11,229 bases of DNA from Actinomycetota bacterium (lineage in GTDB: Bacteria > Actinomycetota > Actinomycetes > S36-B12 > UBA5976), in the NCBI GenBank assembly GCA_026392535.1, contig JAPLBX010000065.1, positions 1-11,229 of the forward strand. Direction: 5' to 3'. Shown here piece by piece: positions 1 through 7,594 of the stretch. Every line of letters begins with the position of its first letter. Positions within the stretch are counted from its first letter, which is position 1. The notes beneath the pieces were generated by a model, which did no database searches, was not told the origin of the DNA, and saw only the letters and a program-made list of their open reading frames with translations. A program made the translations under genes and the position numbers.

Positions 1-2403
1 CCTGGTGTTGGTGTTGGCGGACACATTTCAAGTTATGCATCTTCGGCAAGTTTGTACGAAGTTGGCTTCAATCATTTCTTCCGTGGTCAAGATCACTCAG
101 GTGGTGGTGATCAAATTTATTTCCAAGGTCACGCAAGCCCTGGAATGTATTCGCGAGGTTTCCTTGAAGGTCGAATTAGCGAAGAACAAATGGATGGGTT
201 TCGTCAAGAACTTTCGCATCCATCTGGTTCCCTACCTTCATACCCACATCCACGTTTGATGCCAACCTTCTGGCAATTCCCAACAGTTTCAATGGGCCTA
301 GGTCCTTTGCATGCGATTTATCAAGCACGTTTCAACCGTTACATGCAAGGTCGCGGAATTAAAGACACTTCAGACCAGCATGTTTGGGCTTTTCTTGGAG
401 ACGGTGAAACTGATGAGCCAGAATCACTTGGCCAAATCGCCCTTGCAGCTCGTGAAAATCTCGACAACCTAACATTTGTAATTAACTGCAATTTGCAAAG
501 ACTTGATGGGCCGGTTCGAGGTAACGGAAAAATTATTCAAGAACTTGAATCAACATTCCGTGGTGCTGGTTGGAACGTAATCAAAGTTGTTTGGGGTCGC
601 GGTTGGGACGAACTACTTGCCCGCGATGTTGATGGCGCCTTGATTTCATTAATGAACAACACCGTAGACGGTGACTTCCAAACTTTCCGTGCCGAAAGCG
701 GCGCATATGTTCGCGAACATTTCTTCAACCGCGACCCAAGAACAGCAGCTCTTGTTGCAAATATGACCGACGATGAAATCTGGGCACTGCGACGCGGTGG
801 ACATGATTACCGCAAACTTTATGCTGCTTATAAATCAGCAGTTGAACACAAAGGCCAACCAACTGTCATTCTTGCAAAGACTGTTAAAGGTTGGAAACTT
901 GGTTCAAGTTTCGAAGGCCGCAACGCAACTCACCAAATGAAGAAAATGAACATCAACGATCTGCGTGAATTCCGCGATCGTTTGCAAATTCCAATTTCTG
1001 ACGATCAGTTGGATCCTTATCTTCCACCTTATTACCGCCCAGGTGATGATGATCCAGTAATGAAGTATCTTCATGAGCGTCGAAGTTCGCTTGGTGGATA
1101 CATTCCAGAACGCAGAACCAAAGCTGCGCCACTTCCAATGCCAGAACCAAAGGTTTTTGAAAGTGCCGAGCGCGGTTCAGGCGCTCAGCCGGTTGCCACC
1201 ACAATGGCGTTTGTTCGTTTGCTTAAAGACTTAGTAAGAGTTGAGGGGTTGGGCTCACGATTTGTGCCAATCATTCCCGATGAAGCTAGAACTTTCGGTA
1301 TGGATTCTCTATTCCCTACTTTGCGAATCTATTCACCACTTGGTCAGCAATATCTACCAGTTGATCACGACCTGATGCTTTCCTACAAGGAAAGCACTGA
1401 TGGACAAATCTTGCATGAAGGAATCAATGAAGCAGGTTCAGTTGCATCATTCGTTGCTGCAGGTTCTGCATATTCAACTCACGGCGAAAACATGATTCCA
1501 ATTTACATTTTCTACTCGATGTTTGGTTTCCAAAGAACTGGTGACCAGTTCTGGTTGGCAATGGATCAGATGACACGTGGATTTGTAGTTGGTGCAACTG
1601 CTGGCCGAACTACGCTTAATGGCGAAGGTTTACAACACGAAGATGGCCATTCAATGATGATTGCAGCCACTAACCCAGGTGTGGTCGCATATGACCCAGC
1701 TTTCGCATTCGAAATTGGTCAAATTGTTAAAGATGGTTTGCGTCGTATGTATGGCGACAATCCTGAAGACATTTTTTATTATCTAACGGTTTACAACGAG
1801 CCATACCCGCAACCAGCTCAACCTGAAAATGTTGATGTTGATGGCATCTTGCGCGGAATGCATTTGTATTCACCTGCAGGTGAAGGTGATGGTCCACGTG
1901 CACAAATTTTGGCTTCTGGAGTTTCAGTTACTTGGGCACTTGAAGCGCAACGAATTCTTCGCGAAGACTGGGGAGTTTTTGCAGACGTTTGGTCTGTGAC
2001 TTCTTGGAATGAATTGCGTCGCGATGGACTTGCATGTGATCGACACAACTTGTTAAATCCTGATGGCGATTCCAAGAAACCGTTTGTCACCCAACAGCTT
2101 GAACATCAACCAGGACCTGTCGTTGCAGTGTCTGACTGGATGCGAGCTGTTCAAGACCAAATCAGTGACTGGGTGCCAAATGAATTTGCATCTTTGGGAA
2201 CTGATGGTTGGGGTCTTTCAGATACCCGCGGAGCACTTCGTCGCCACTTCCTAGTTGACGCACAGGCAATCACAGTGCAAACCCTCACCTTGTTGGCAAA
2301 GCGTGGTGAATTCGACTTGTCCAGAGTTTCTGAAGCTGTTTCAAGATACAAACTCCACGATGTCAGCGCTGCGGATGCCGGCAACACTGAAGGCTCTGGC
2401 TGA
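1..2403 (+). CDS. aceE: Pyruvate dehydrogenase E1 component, homodimeric type (5' truncated)
   Basis: Thiamine-diphosphate-dependent E1 subunit that decarboxylates pyruvate and acetylates the E2 lipoyl group, feeding acetyl-CoA to the TCA cycle and fatty-acid synthesis in the cytoplasm. The frame is open from base 1, so the gene starts outside the window; 800 residues are present and about 100 or more N-terminal ones are missing by comparison with E. coli AceE. Residues here: GGH at 6-8 and QGH at 42-44 (E. coli His106 and His142 regions), the ThDP/Mg motif GDGE at 133-136 ending in NCN at 162-164, His311 in the HQMKKMN loop (E. coli His407), Glu477 in GINEAG (ThDP-contacting Glu571) and His546 in HEDGH (His640). 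All expected catalytic positions are intact. A TTG at 52 is an internal codon, not the start. Stop TGA at 2401. The fatty-acid cluster follows after 118 bases on the same strand. Confidence 0.97.
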   Translation, partial: PGVGVGGHISSYASSASLYEVGFNHFFRGQDHSGGGDQIYFQGHASPGMYSRGFLEGRISEEQMDGFRQELSHPSGSLPSYPHPRLMPTFWQFPTVSMGLGPLHAIYQARFNRYMQGRGIKDTSDQHVWAFLGDGETDEPESLGQIALAARENLDNLTFVINCNLQRLDGPVRGNGKIIQELESTFRGAGWNVIKVVWGRGWDELLARDVDGALISLMNNTVDGDFQTFRAESGAYVREHFFNRDPRTAALVANMTDDEIWALRRGGHDYRKLYAAYKSAVEHKGQPTVILAKTVKGWKLGSSFEGRNATHQMKKMNINDLREFRDRLQIPISDDQLDPYLPPYYRPGDDDPVMKYLHERRSSLGGYIPERRTKAAPLPMPEPKVFESAERGSGAQPVATTMAFVRLLKDLVRVEGLGSRFVPIIPDEARTFGMDSLFPTLRIYSPLGQQYLPVDHDLMLSYKESTDGQILHEGINEAGSVASFVAAGSAYSTHGENMIPIYIFYSMFGFQRTGDQFWLAMDQMTRGFVVGATAGRTTLNGEGLQHEDGHSMMIAATNPGVVAYDPAFAFEIGQIVKDGLRRMYGDNPEDIFYYLTVYNEPYPQPAQPENVDVDGILRGMHLYSPAGEGDGPRAQILASGVSVTWALEAQRILREDWGVFADVWSVTSWNELRRDGLACDRHNLLNPDGDSKKPFVTQQLEHQPGPVVAVSDWMRAVQDQISDWVPNEFASLGTDGWGLSDTRGALRRHFLVDAQAITVQTLTLLAKRGEFDLSRVSEAVSRYKLHDVSAADAGNTEGSG

Positions 2404-2521
2404 GCAAAATTCCTTCTAAAGTTACTCACCGTTACCTAAATTTGAGAGTGATTTTGGGATTTTCGTCCGCTTCGTCAAATGCTGATTTGGCTCTGCGCCC
2501 TCGATAGGCAAGGGTTTGCCC
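2404..2521 (+). other. aceE-fabD intergenic region, probable fab promoter region
   Basis: These 118 bases are the only sizeable gap before the fatty-acid cluster, so a promoter for fabD-fabF is expected here (inference). A TAAATT hexamer at 2437-2442 could be a -10 element, but I see no convincing -35 partner. GTTAC occurs twice exactly 10 bases apart (2421-2425 and 2431-2435), one helical turn, which could be a half-site arrangement. No transcriptional-regulator gene lies between aceE and fabD. Confidence 0.35.
2510..2514 (+). promoter_or_regulatory. Ribosome binding site that decides the fabD start
   Basis: AAGGG ends 7 bases before GTG at 2522, a normal spacing, but only 1 base before the in-frame TTG at 2516. 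It therefore supports the GTG as the real fabD start. Confidence 0.6.
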
Positions 2522-3478
2522 GTGCTCGTAATTGTTGCCCCAGGTCAGGGTTCCCAAACCCCAGGAATGCTAACCCCATGGCTGGCCAATTCGGCTTTCA
2601 AATCTGTGATTGAAACCGCATCAGACGCTTGCGGACTTGACCTAATCAAACATGGCACCGTGAGTGACGGCGACACTATTCGGGACACCGCAATTGCCCA
2701 ACCGCTAATAGTTGCAAGTGGCCTTGCTTCACTCGCTGCAATTTCACAAACCCTTGGTTTTCCAATCAGTTCTGCAAATGCAGTGGCCGGCCATAGTGTT
2801 GGTGAGATCACCGCTGCAATTGCAACGGGTGTGCTTTCTCTCCAAGACGGAATGAAACTTGTTGAAGTGCGCGGAAATGAAATGGCAAGAGCCGCCTCAA
2901 TGGTCGCGACCAGCATGGCCGCTGTTCTTGGTGGAAATCGCGAAGATGTAATCGTCGCTCTTGATGCCCTTGATTTAATTGCTGCAAATGAAAATGGCGC
3001 AAACCAAATTGTTGCCGCAGGTAGTATTGAAAAAATTGAAGAACTTATTGCGAATCCTCCAACTGGAACTCGAGTACGTCCACTACAAGTTGCTGGTGCA
3101 TTCCACACCCACTACATGTCTATGGCCCAAGAAGAAGTGGCCAACGCCGCACAAAAATTAGTTATACATAATCCATCTGTGCAGTTGGTTTCAAACAAAG
3201 GTGGAGAAGTCGTAACAGACGGTAAAGATTTCCTAGACCGAATCATTGGACAAGTAACCTCGCCGGTTCGCTGGGATCTTTGCATGGAAACTTTCTCGGC
3301 TATGGAAATAACTGGAATGATTGAACTCTTCCCTGGTGGAACTCTTACTGGAATTGCAAAGCGCGCGTTGCCTGGTGTTGAACTCCTTCCAATTTCTACA
3401 ATTGAAGATGTCGAAAAGGTCGCTGATTTCGCAGCCAAACACAATGACCTCGCAGCCAAACATTTGGGTGATAAATAA
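2522..3478 (+). CDS. fabD: Malonyl-CoA:ACP transacylase (ACP S-malonyltransferase)
   Basis: Transfers the malonyl group from malonyl-CoA to the phosphopantetheine arm of acyl carrier protein, giving the extender unit for type II fatty-acid synthesis. Numbered from the GTG start (318 aa): GQGSQ at 8-12, nucleophile elbow GHSVGE with Ser92, Arg117 in EVRGNEM that binds the malonyl carboxylate, and His195 in GAFHTHYM, the Ser partner. These match the E. coli serine, arginine and histidine (Ser92, Arg117, His201). The GTG start gives MLVIVAPGQGSQ, like Streptomyces FabD, and has a well-placed ribosome binding site; the TTG six bases upstream does not. The stop codon overlaps the fabH start (TAATG), pointing to translational coupling and a shared transcript. 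Family length is normal and nothing is damaged. Confidence 0.96.
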   Translation: MLVIVAPGQGSQTPGMLTPWLANSAFKSVIETASDACGLDLIKHGTVSDGDTIRDTAIAQPLIVASGLASLAAISQTLGFPISSANAVAGHSVGEITAAIATGVLSLQDGMKLVEVRGNEMARAASMVATSMAAVLGGNREDVIVALDALDLIAANENGANQIVAAGSIEKIEELIANPPTGTRVRPLQVAGAFHTHYMSMAQEEVANAAQKLVIHNPSVQLVSNKGGEVVTDGKDFLDRIIGQVTSPVRWDLCMETFSAMEITGMIELFPGGTLTGIAKRALPGVELLPISTIEDVEKVADFAAKHNDLAAKHLGDK

Positions 3479-4491
3479 TGAACATACAAATCAAAGGCCG
3501 CACTCACAGATATTCAAAGGTTTCTGGCCTAGGCGTTTACCGTCCTACTCGGATAATTTCAAATGAAGAGATTTGCCAAAACATTGAATCATCAGATGAA
3601 TGGATTCGCGAGCGCACTGGAATTATCGAGAGACGCTTTGCCGAAGAAAATATCTCAATAATTGATATGGCAGTTGCAGCATGCGAAAAAGCAATTGCCG
3701 ATGCAAAGCTAAAGCCGAGTGATATCGATGGCGTGATTCTTGCCACTATCTCGCATGCACTACAAACTCCAGCTGCTGCAACCATGGTTGCAGATCGTCT
3801 TGGTCTAAATAATCCTGCGGCAAGTGATATTTCTGCTGCTTGTGCCGGTTTTTCTTATGCTCTTGCAATGGCTGATGCTTTAGTTAGCAATTCACAAGCC
3901 AATAACGTCTTAGTAATTGGAGTTGAAAAACTTTCCGACTGGACTGACATGCACGATCGCGGAACCGCATTCATTTTTGCTGATGGTGCTGGCGCGGTTG
4001 TGGTAAGTCCAAGCGATACTCCACAAATTAGTCCAACCGTTTGGGGTTCGGATGGATCCGAGTTTGATGCGATCATCAGCGAACCAAACTGGTTAGACCT
4101 AAGAAACCTTGAACACACAAAAGCTCAAGGACAATGGCCAGTACTTCGAATGCAAGGCCAAAAAGTTTTTCGCTGGGCAGTTGGCCAAATGCCAGATGTT
4201 TGCCGACAAATTCTCGATGCGGCTGGATTGTCGCCAAAAGACATCAATTTATTTGTTCCTCACCAAGCAAATCTGCGGATCACAAAGGCCATCATGAAGG
4301 CGTTGGATTTCCCAGAATCTGTCAAGGTAGCAACCGACATTGAGACCGCAGGAAACACCTCTGCAGCCTCTATTCCCCTAGCGCTAGACCGGATGAGAGA
4401 AGAAGGTGTCGCTAAGAGTGGCGACCTGGCTCTGCTCGTAGGGTTCGGGGCTGGACTTGCGTACGCTGGACAAGTAATTCGCATTCCATAA
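3478..4491 (+). CDS. fabH: 3-oxoacyl-ACP synthase III (initiating ketoacyl-ACP synthase)
   Basis: Condenses a short acyl-CoA primer with malonyl-ACP to start fatty-acid chains. The thiolase-fold protein of 337 aa carries the complete FabH catalytic triad: Cys122 in SAACAGF, His262 in VPHQAN, and Asn293 in TAGNTSA. The segment DRGTAFIFADGAGA (about 160-173) is typical of actinobacterial FabH. The primer (acetyl or branched) cannot be told from sequence reading alone. The ATG shares its A with the fabD stop TAA, and GGTGA at 3467-3471 lies 6 bases upstream as a weak Shine-Dalgarno, so translation is probably coupled to fabD. acpP follows after 85 bases. Length and motifs are ordinary. Confidence 0.96.
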   Translation: MNIQIKGRTHRYSKVSGLGVYRPTRIISNEEICQNIESSDEWIRERTGIIERRFAEENISIIDMAVAACEKAIADAKLKPSDIDGVILATISHALQTPAAATMVADRLGLNNPAASDISAACAGFSYALAMADALVSNSQANNVLVIGVEKLSDWTDMHDRGTAFIFADGAGAVVVSPSDTPQISPTVWGSDGSEFDAIISEPNWLDLRNLEHTKAQGQWPVLRMQGQKVFRWAVGQMPDVCRQILDAAGLSPKDINLFVPHQANLRITKAIMKALDFPESVKVATDIETAGNTSAASIPLALDRMREEGVAKSGDLALLVGFGAGLAYAGQVIRIP

Positions 4492-4530
4492 TAAGAAGAT
4501 TTCGTTCAACACAAATGAGCGAATAAACCA

Positions 4531-4561
4531 CCAAAATTGGTCAGGAAACTTTCCAAATTGG
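4531..4561. promoter_or_regulatory. Palindrome cluster upstream of acpP, possible operator
   Basis: Three small palindromes lie within 31 bases just before the acpP ribosome binding site: CCAAAATTGG (4531-4540), GGAAACTTTCC (4544-4554) and CCAAATTGG (4553-4561). The first and third are near-copies with centres about 21-22 bases apart, two helical turns. A protein-binding site or a promoter-proximal regulatory element is possible; short AT-rich palindromes also occur by chance. Confidence 0.3.
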
Positions 4562-4566
4562 ATAGC

Positions 4567-4572
4567 AGGAGG
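4567..4572 (+). promoter_or_regulatory. Strong ribosome binding site of acpP
   Basis: AGGAGG, a full Shine-Dalgarno, stands 4 bases before the ATG at 4577. It is the strongest one I see in the window and fits the high amount of ACP that cells need compared with FabD, FabH and FabF. Confidence 0.8.
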
Positions 4573-4576
4573 AAAT

Positions 4577-4816
4577 ATGTCAGACCAGGAAATCCTGGAC
4601 ACCTTGCGTGCAATCGTTGCTGAAATCGCAGGTATCGATGAAAGTGCAATTGAACTAGACAAATCATTCGTTGACGACCTAGATATTGATTCACTTTCAA
4701 TGGTTGAAATCGCAATGGAAATGGATTCCAAACTTGGTGTTGGTATTCCAGACGAAGAACTAAAGAACATCAAAACAGTTGGCGATGCAGTCAACTACGT
4801 AAAAGCAAATAAGTAA
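4577..4816 (+). CDS. acpP: Acyl carrier protein
   Basis: Small acidic carrier (79 aa) that holds growing acyl chains as thioesters during fatty-acid synthesis. The phosphopantetheine attachment site is Ser39 in the motif DIDSLSMVE; the acidic recognition helix II follows (about 39-52, many Glu/Asp), as in all ACPs that meet FabD, FabH and FabF. Four-helix ACP fold and length are standard. The gene is preceded by AGGAGG and a cluster of palindromes, and followed by an A-rich tract and a strong hairpin, so its mRNA level may be set separately from its neighbours (inference). It belongs to the fabD-fabH-acpP-fabF cluster, the usual actinobacterial order. Confidence 0.97.
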   Translation: MSDQEILDTLRAIVAEIAGIDESAIELDKSFVDDLDIDSLSMVEIAMEMDSKLGVGIPDEELKNIKTVGDAVNYVKANK

Positions 4817-4852
4817 TTTGCAAGCGAACTGAAAAAATAAAGAAAAAAGAAA

Positions 4853-4889
4853 CTTTGGTGGGGTGGCTCTAGGCCACCCCACATCAAAG
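4853..4889. terminator. Strong hairpin between acpP and fabF (terminator or mRNA-stabilising element)
   Basis: CTTTG (4853-4857) pairs with CAAAG (4885-4889), and GTGGGGTGGC (4858-4867) pairs with GCCACCCCAC (4873-4882). That is 15 base pairs with only a 2-base bulge (4883-4884) and a 5-base loop. No T-run follows on the + strand. An A-rich tract precedes it (about 4831-4852), so on the - strand the hairpin is followed by a T-rich tract, the form of an intrinsic terminator, although no - strand gene ends here. On the + strand it could cause partial termination or protect the 3' end of acpP mRNA. Confidence 0.7.
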
Positions 4890-4914
4890 CTTCAACTAAA
4901 CCGCAGGGGTTGAA

Positions 4915-6156
4915 ATGACACGCAAAGTTGTAGTCACAGGTCTTGGTGCAACAACTCCAGTTGCAGGAACTGCAAAAGAAACCTGGCAAGGCATTCTTGC
5001 TGGTAAGTCAGGCATTCGTTTATTGCCATATGACTGGGCAGCAGATGTTGCAGTTAAGTTTGCCGGAACTGTCGCAGTAGAACCACTTGACCAAGGTTTA
5101 GAAAAGGCCAAAGCGCGACGCTTGGACCGTTCGCAACAATTCGCCATTGTCACAGCTCGTGAAGCATGGGCTGATTCAGGACTTGAATTAGATTCGATCG
5201 ACAAAACTCGCCTTGGGGTTGTTTACGCAACCGGAATCGGCGGCGTTACTTCCCTACTTGCACAAGCCGAAATTTTGCGCACCGAGGGCTCGCACCGGGT
5301 TTCACCTATGACTGTTCCAATGTTGATGCCAAATGGTCCAGCTGCTTGGGTTGGTTTGGAATTTGGTGCTCAAGCGGGAGTTCATACTCCGGTTAGCGCA
5401 TGCGCATCTGGCGCTGAGGCGGTTGCTTGGGCTGCAAAAATGATTCAAGATGGTCGCGCTGACGTTGTAATTGCAGGTGGCACCGAAGCTGCGATTGCAG
5501 CCCTAACAATTTCCGCATTTAATTCAATGCGAGCCCTTTCCACCCGTAATGATGATCCCGCGAGCGCATCACGTCCATACGATCAAGATCGCGATGGTTT
5601 TGTTATGGGTGAAGGCGCTGGAACTCTTATTCTTGAATCTGAAGAGCATGCGAAAGCTCGCGGTGCACACATTTATGCGCAGTACGGCGGTGCAGGCATG
5701 ACATCTGACGGCCATGACATCGCGCAACCACATCCTGAAGGTGCTGGCGCAATTCGTGCAATCAAATTTGCACTTGAAGATGCACAACTATCTGCCAAAG
5801 ACATTAAACACGTAAACGCACATGCTACTTCCACCCCACTCGGAGACAAAGCAGAAGCACTTGCGCTTCGAAGCGCACTTGGTGCACATGCTTCTGACGT
5901 TTTGGTAAGTGGCACGAAATCAATGACTGGACATTTGCTCGGCGGCGCTGGAGCTATTGAAAGCGTCTTCTCCGTTTTGGCAATTCAAGACCGGTTAGCA
6001 CCACCAACAATCAACGTTGACAACATCACCCCAGATCTTGGAATTGATGTTGTGGTCGGTAAAGCTCGCGAATTGCCTAGTGGCGATATTGCAGTTTTAA
6101 ATAACTCATTTGGTTTTGGTGGCCACGACGTCGCGGTAATCTTTAAAAATTACTAA
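4915..6156 (+). CDS. fabF: 3-oxoacyl-ACP synthase II (elongating ketoacyl-ACP synthase)
   Basis: Elongates acyl-ACP by condensation with malonyl-ACP. The 413-aa protein has the KAS I/II Cys-His-His triad at the same numbers as E. coli FabF: Cys163 in SACASGAEA, His303 in NAHATSTPLGD and His340 in KSMTGHLLGGAGA, plus Lys335. The N-terminus TRKVVVTGLGATTP is the usual start, and AGGGG (4905-4909) lies 5 bases before the ATG. It is separated from acpP by 98 bases that hold a strong hairpin, so it may be read through at lower level than acpP. TTCAAC (4891-4896) can pair with GTTGAA (4909-4914) directly before the start, a weak fold that could affect initiation. The 3' end faces the convergent DUF3145 gene at 5 bases. 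Confidence 0.96.
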   Translation: MTRKVVVTGLGATTPVAGTAKETWQGILAGKSGIRLLPYDWAADVAVKFAGTVAVEPLDQGLEKAKARRLDRSQQFAIVTAREAWADSGLELDSIDKTRLGVVYATGIGGVTSLLAQAEILRTEGSHRVSPMTVPMLMPNGPAAWVGLEFGAQAGVHTPVSACASGAEAVAWAAKMIQDGRADVVIAGGTEAAIAALTISAFNSMRALSTRNDDPASASRPYDQDRDGFVMGEGAGTLILESEEHAKARGAHIYAQYGGAGMTSDGHDIAQPHPEGAGAIRAIKFALEDAQLSAKDIKHVNAHATSTPLGDKAEALALRSALGAHASDVLVSGTKSMTGHLLGGAGAIESVFSVLAIQDRLAPPTINVDNITPDLGIDVVVGKARELPSGDIAVLNNSFGFGGHDVAVIFKNY

Positions 6157-6161
6157 AAGTT

Positions 6162-6701
6162 TCATCCGACAATTCGGTGTGCTATTCGAACCACGTCCGA
6201 ATCCATTGCAACTCTGAATGGTTCAAGTTCAACATCCCATGCTGTTCCCAATAAATCATCAATTGACTTTTGCAATCCTTCAAGATTATTGCGATTAGTT
6301 TCCATCAAGTGCCTTAGACGTTGTTCGTTGACGACAACATCTCCGTGAACATTTATATCTGCGCGAAATATTCCTAAGTTGGGGGTGAAGCAAAATCTTT
6401 GATTGAAATCTGGGCCAGCAGACATTTGGGTTACTTCAAAGCGAACGTGTGGAATATTTCGAAGGCCCGTGGCAATTTTTGCAGCCATGCCATCTTGTCC
6501 GGTCCATTCGTATGAACAACGAACCATTGCAGGTGAAATAGTTTGGGTATACCAATCGAGTTTTACTGGCGTCTTGGCTAAATCTGACAACACCCATTCA
6601 ATTGGAGCTGTCATAGCTTTTGTCGATGCATGAATGATGAGCGTGCCATGAGCACGCGAAATATCCGCTTGCACGGCTTTGATCGATGAGTTGATCACCA
6701 T
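6162..6701 (-). CDS. DUF3145 family protein
   Basis: Actinobacterial protein of unknown function (DUF3145), regularly found beside the fab cluster. 179 aa from the ATG at 6701, which has GAAAGG 8 bases upstream; a GTG at 6749 would add 16 residues but has no ribosome binding site. Recognisable family segments are RAHGTLIIHAS near the N-terminus, APIEWVLSDL, VKLDWYTQ, ELG-like 'NLGIFRADINVHGDV', the 'RLRHLMETN' helix and 'LLGTAWDVELEPFRV' near the C-terminus. No signal peptide or membrane segment is visible, so it is probably cytoplasmic. It converges with fabF, with 5 bases between the stop codons, and lies 83 bases downstream of the DUF3445 gene on its own strand. A role in lipid metabolism is only suggested by the neighbourhood. 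Confidence 0.88.
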   Translation of the reverse strand: MVINSSIKAVQADISRAHGTLIIHASTKAMTAPIEWVLSDLAKTPVKLDWYTQTISPAMVRCSYEWTGQDGMAAKIATGLRNIPHVRFEVTQMSAGPDFNQRFCFTPNLGIFRADINVHGDVVVNEQRLRHLMETNRNNLEGLQKSIDDLLGTAWDVELEPFRVAMDSDVVRIAHRIVG

Positions 6702-6784
6702 GGCAAATACCTTTCGAAAGTGAACTTCGCCTTCCCCTGCGCGGCTCACTTCGGTGATCTAATCCAACTCTAAGGCCAACTTCC

Positions 6785-7594
6785 CTAAATGTCACGCTCG
6801 AGATGAGCCAACAGGGCTGGTTTGAGCGTGTTCCAGCCTTTATATTCAACATGGTCATCATCCATAGTTTTTAGGGCCTCTAGCATGTTTATAGGCGTTT
6901 CAATGGCCTGAAGGAGCTTTCCCAAGGACGTCACATAGGTCCGAATAGTGAAAACTACATCACCAGTTCTAGGCATTTTGCGCAGAGTTTGTCTTTCAAC
7001 CCGGAAAAACACTTGCTCATTCAAGTCCGCGCCTGCAACTCTTAATTGATTCTCGGGGGATGGTGGGGTCGGCTGGAATCTGGTTGCATCGTCGAGCAGT
7101 GTCCAGTTCGCTCGCCACAGACTTCGATCTGGTGTCATTCGGTCGAAGGTGAACTCCACAGCTTCGCCGATTTGCTCCTGATAGCCCGGCACAGGTTTGT
7201 GAATACCTTCAAGAGACTTTCCCATTTTGTCAAAGAGTCGCCAACGAGATGGTGCATAAAGAACCGCAGCGGTCAAAACCCAGTCATCACCAATTTTTGT
7301 CATTATGCAAACATCTTCTTGCACAACTTTTGAAATTTCAGTTAAGGAACTGAAAGGTTTATTTCTTTCAGGATGGAAATTCTGCAAATTATCCGCGGCT
7401 AGTTCCAAAAACTCAGCTGCACCCGCTTCCCCCTCGGGAAGTTGTGCAAAAACTTCAGCATTGGAACTGTCTAGGCGATGTTTCTCAGCGATTTCTTGTT
7501 CAAATTCATCGTCAAACTCAAACCAGGTCTTCAAATCTAATGTGCGCAGTCCAACCGTTAACCGATTTCCGCGCGGATCAACCGGGTAATACAT
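6785..7594 (-). CDS. DUF3445 protein, haem-dependent oxidative N-demethylase alpha-subunit-like
   Basis: 269-aa protein of the DUF3445 / HODM alpha-like family. The characterised member is the PAS-fold, haem-binding catalytic subunit of a Pseudomonas dimethylamine N-demethylase. Conserved family segments seen here: VGLRTLDL at 14-21, VQEDVCI at 91-97, PSRW at 115-118, IHKPVPGY at 131-138, ANW at 162-164, RVERQTLRKMP at 198-208, FTIRTY at 215-220 and YKGW at 251-254. The fold appears complete. No genes for the other enzyme subunits are in the window, so the substrate is unknown and may not be an amine. The ATG lies inside the end of the MATE gene (17-base overlap, different frame), with only a weak AAGAAG before it, so translation is probably coupled to that exporter. 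No signal peptide. Confidence 0.85.
   Translation of the reverse strand: MYYPVDPRGNRLTVGLRTLDLKTWFEFDDEFEQEIAEKHRLDSSNAEVFAQLPEGEAGAAEFLELAADNLQNFHPERNKPFSSLTEISKVVQEDVCIMTKIGDDWVLTAAVLYAPSRWRLFDKMGKSLEGIHKPVPGYQEQIGEAVEFTFDRMTPDRSLWRANWTLLDDATRFQPTPPSPENQLRVAGADLNEQVFFRVERQTLRKMPRTGDVVFTIRTYVTSLGKLLQAIETPINMLEALKTMDDDHVEYKGWNTLKPALLAHLERDI

Noticed and set aside
2516..2518. TTG as fabD start
   Set aside because: Only 1 base after AAGGG; GTG 2522 has proper spacing and matches the family N-terminus.
2545..3108. 187-codon open frame on the - strand inside fabD
   Set aside because: fabD is intact with all catalytic motifs; the antisense frame is low-complexity (Ser/Ala/Ile-rich), as expected of a mirror frame.
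4384..4794. 136-codon open frame on the - strand across fabH, the gap and acpP
   Set aside because: Ser/Ile-rich mirror translation of acpP and fabH; no ribosome binding site or family match.
6711..6720. CTTTCGAAAG palindrome overlapping the DUF3145 ribosome binding site
   Set aside because: A single 10-base palindrome is expected about eleven times in a window of this size.
6702..6749. N-terminal extension of DUF3145 to GTG 6749
   Set aside because: No ribosome binding site before it, and the family match starts after the ATG at 6701.
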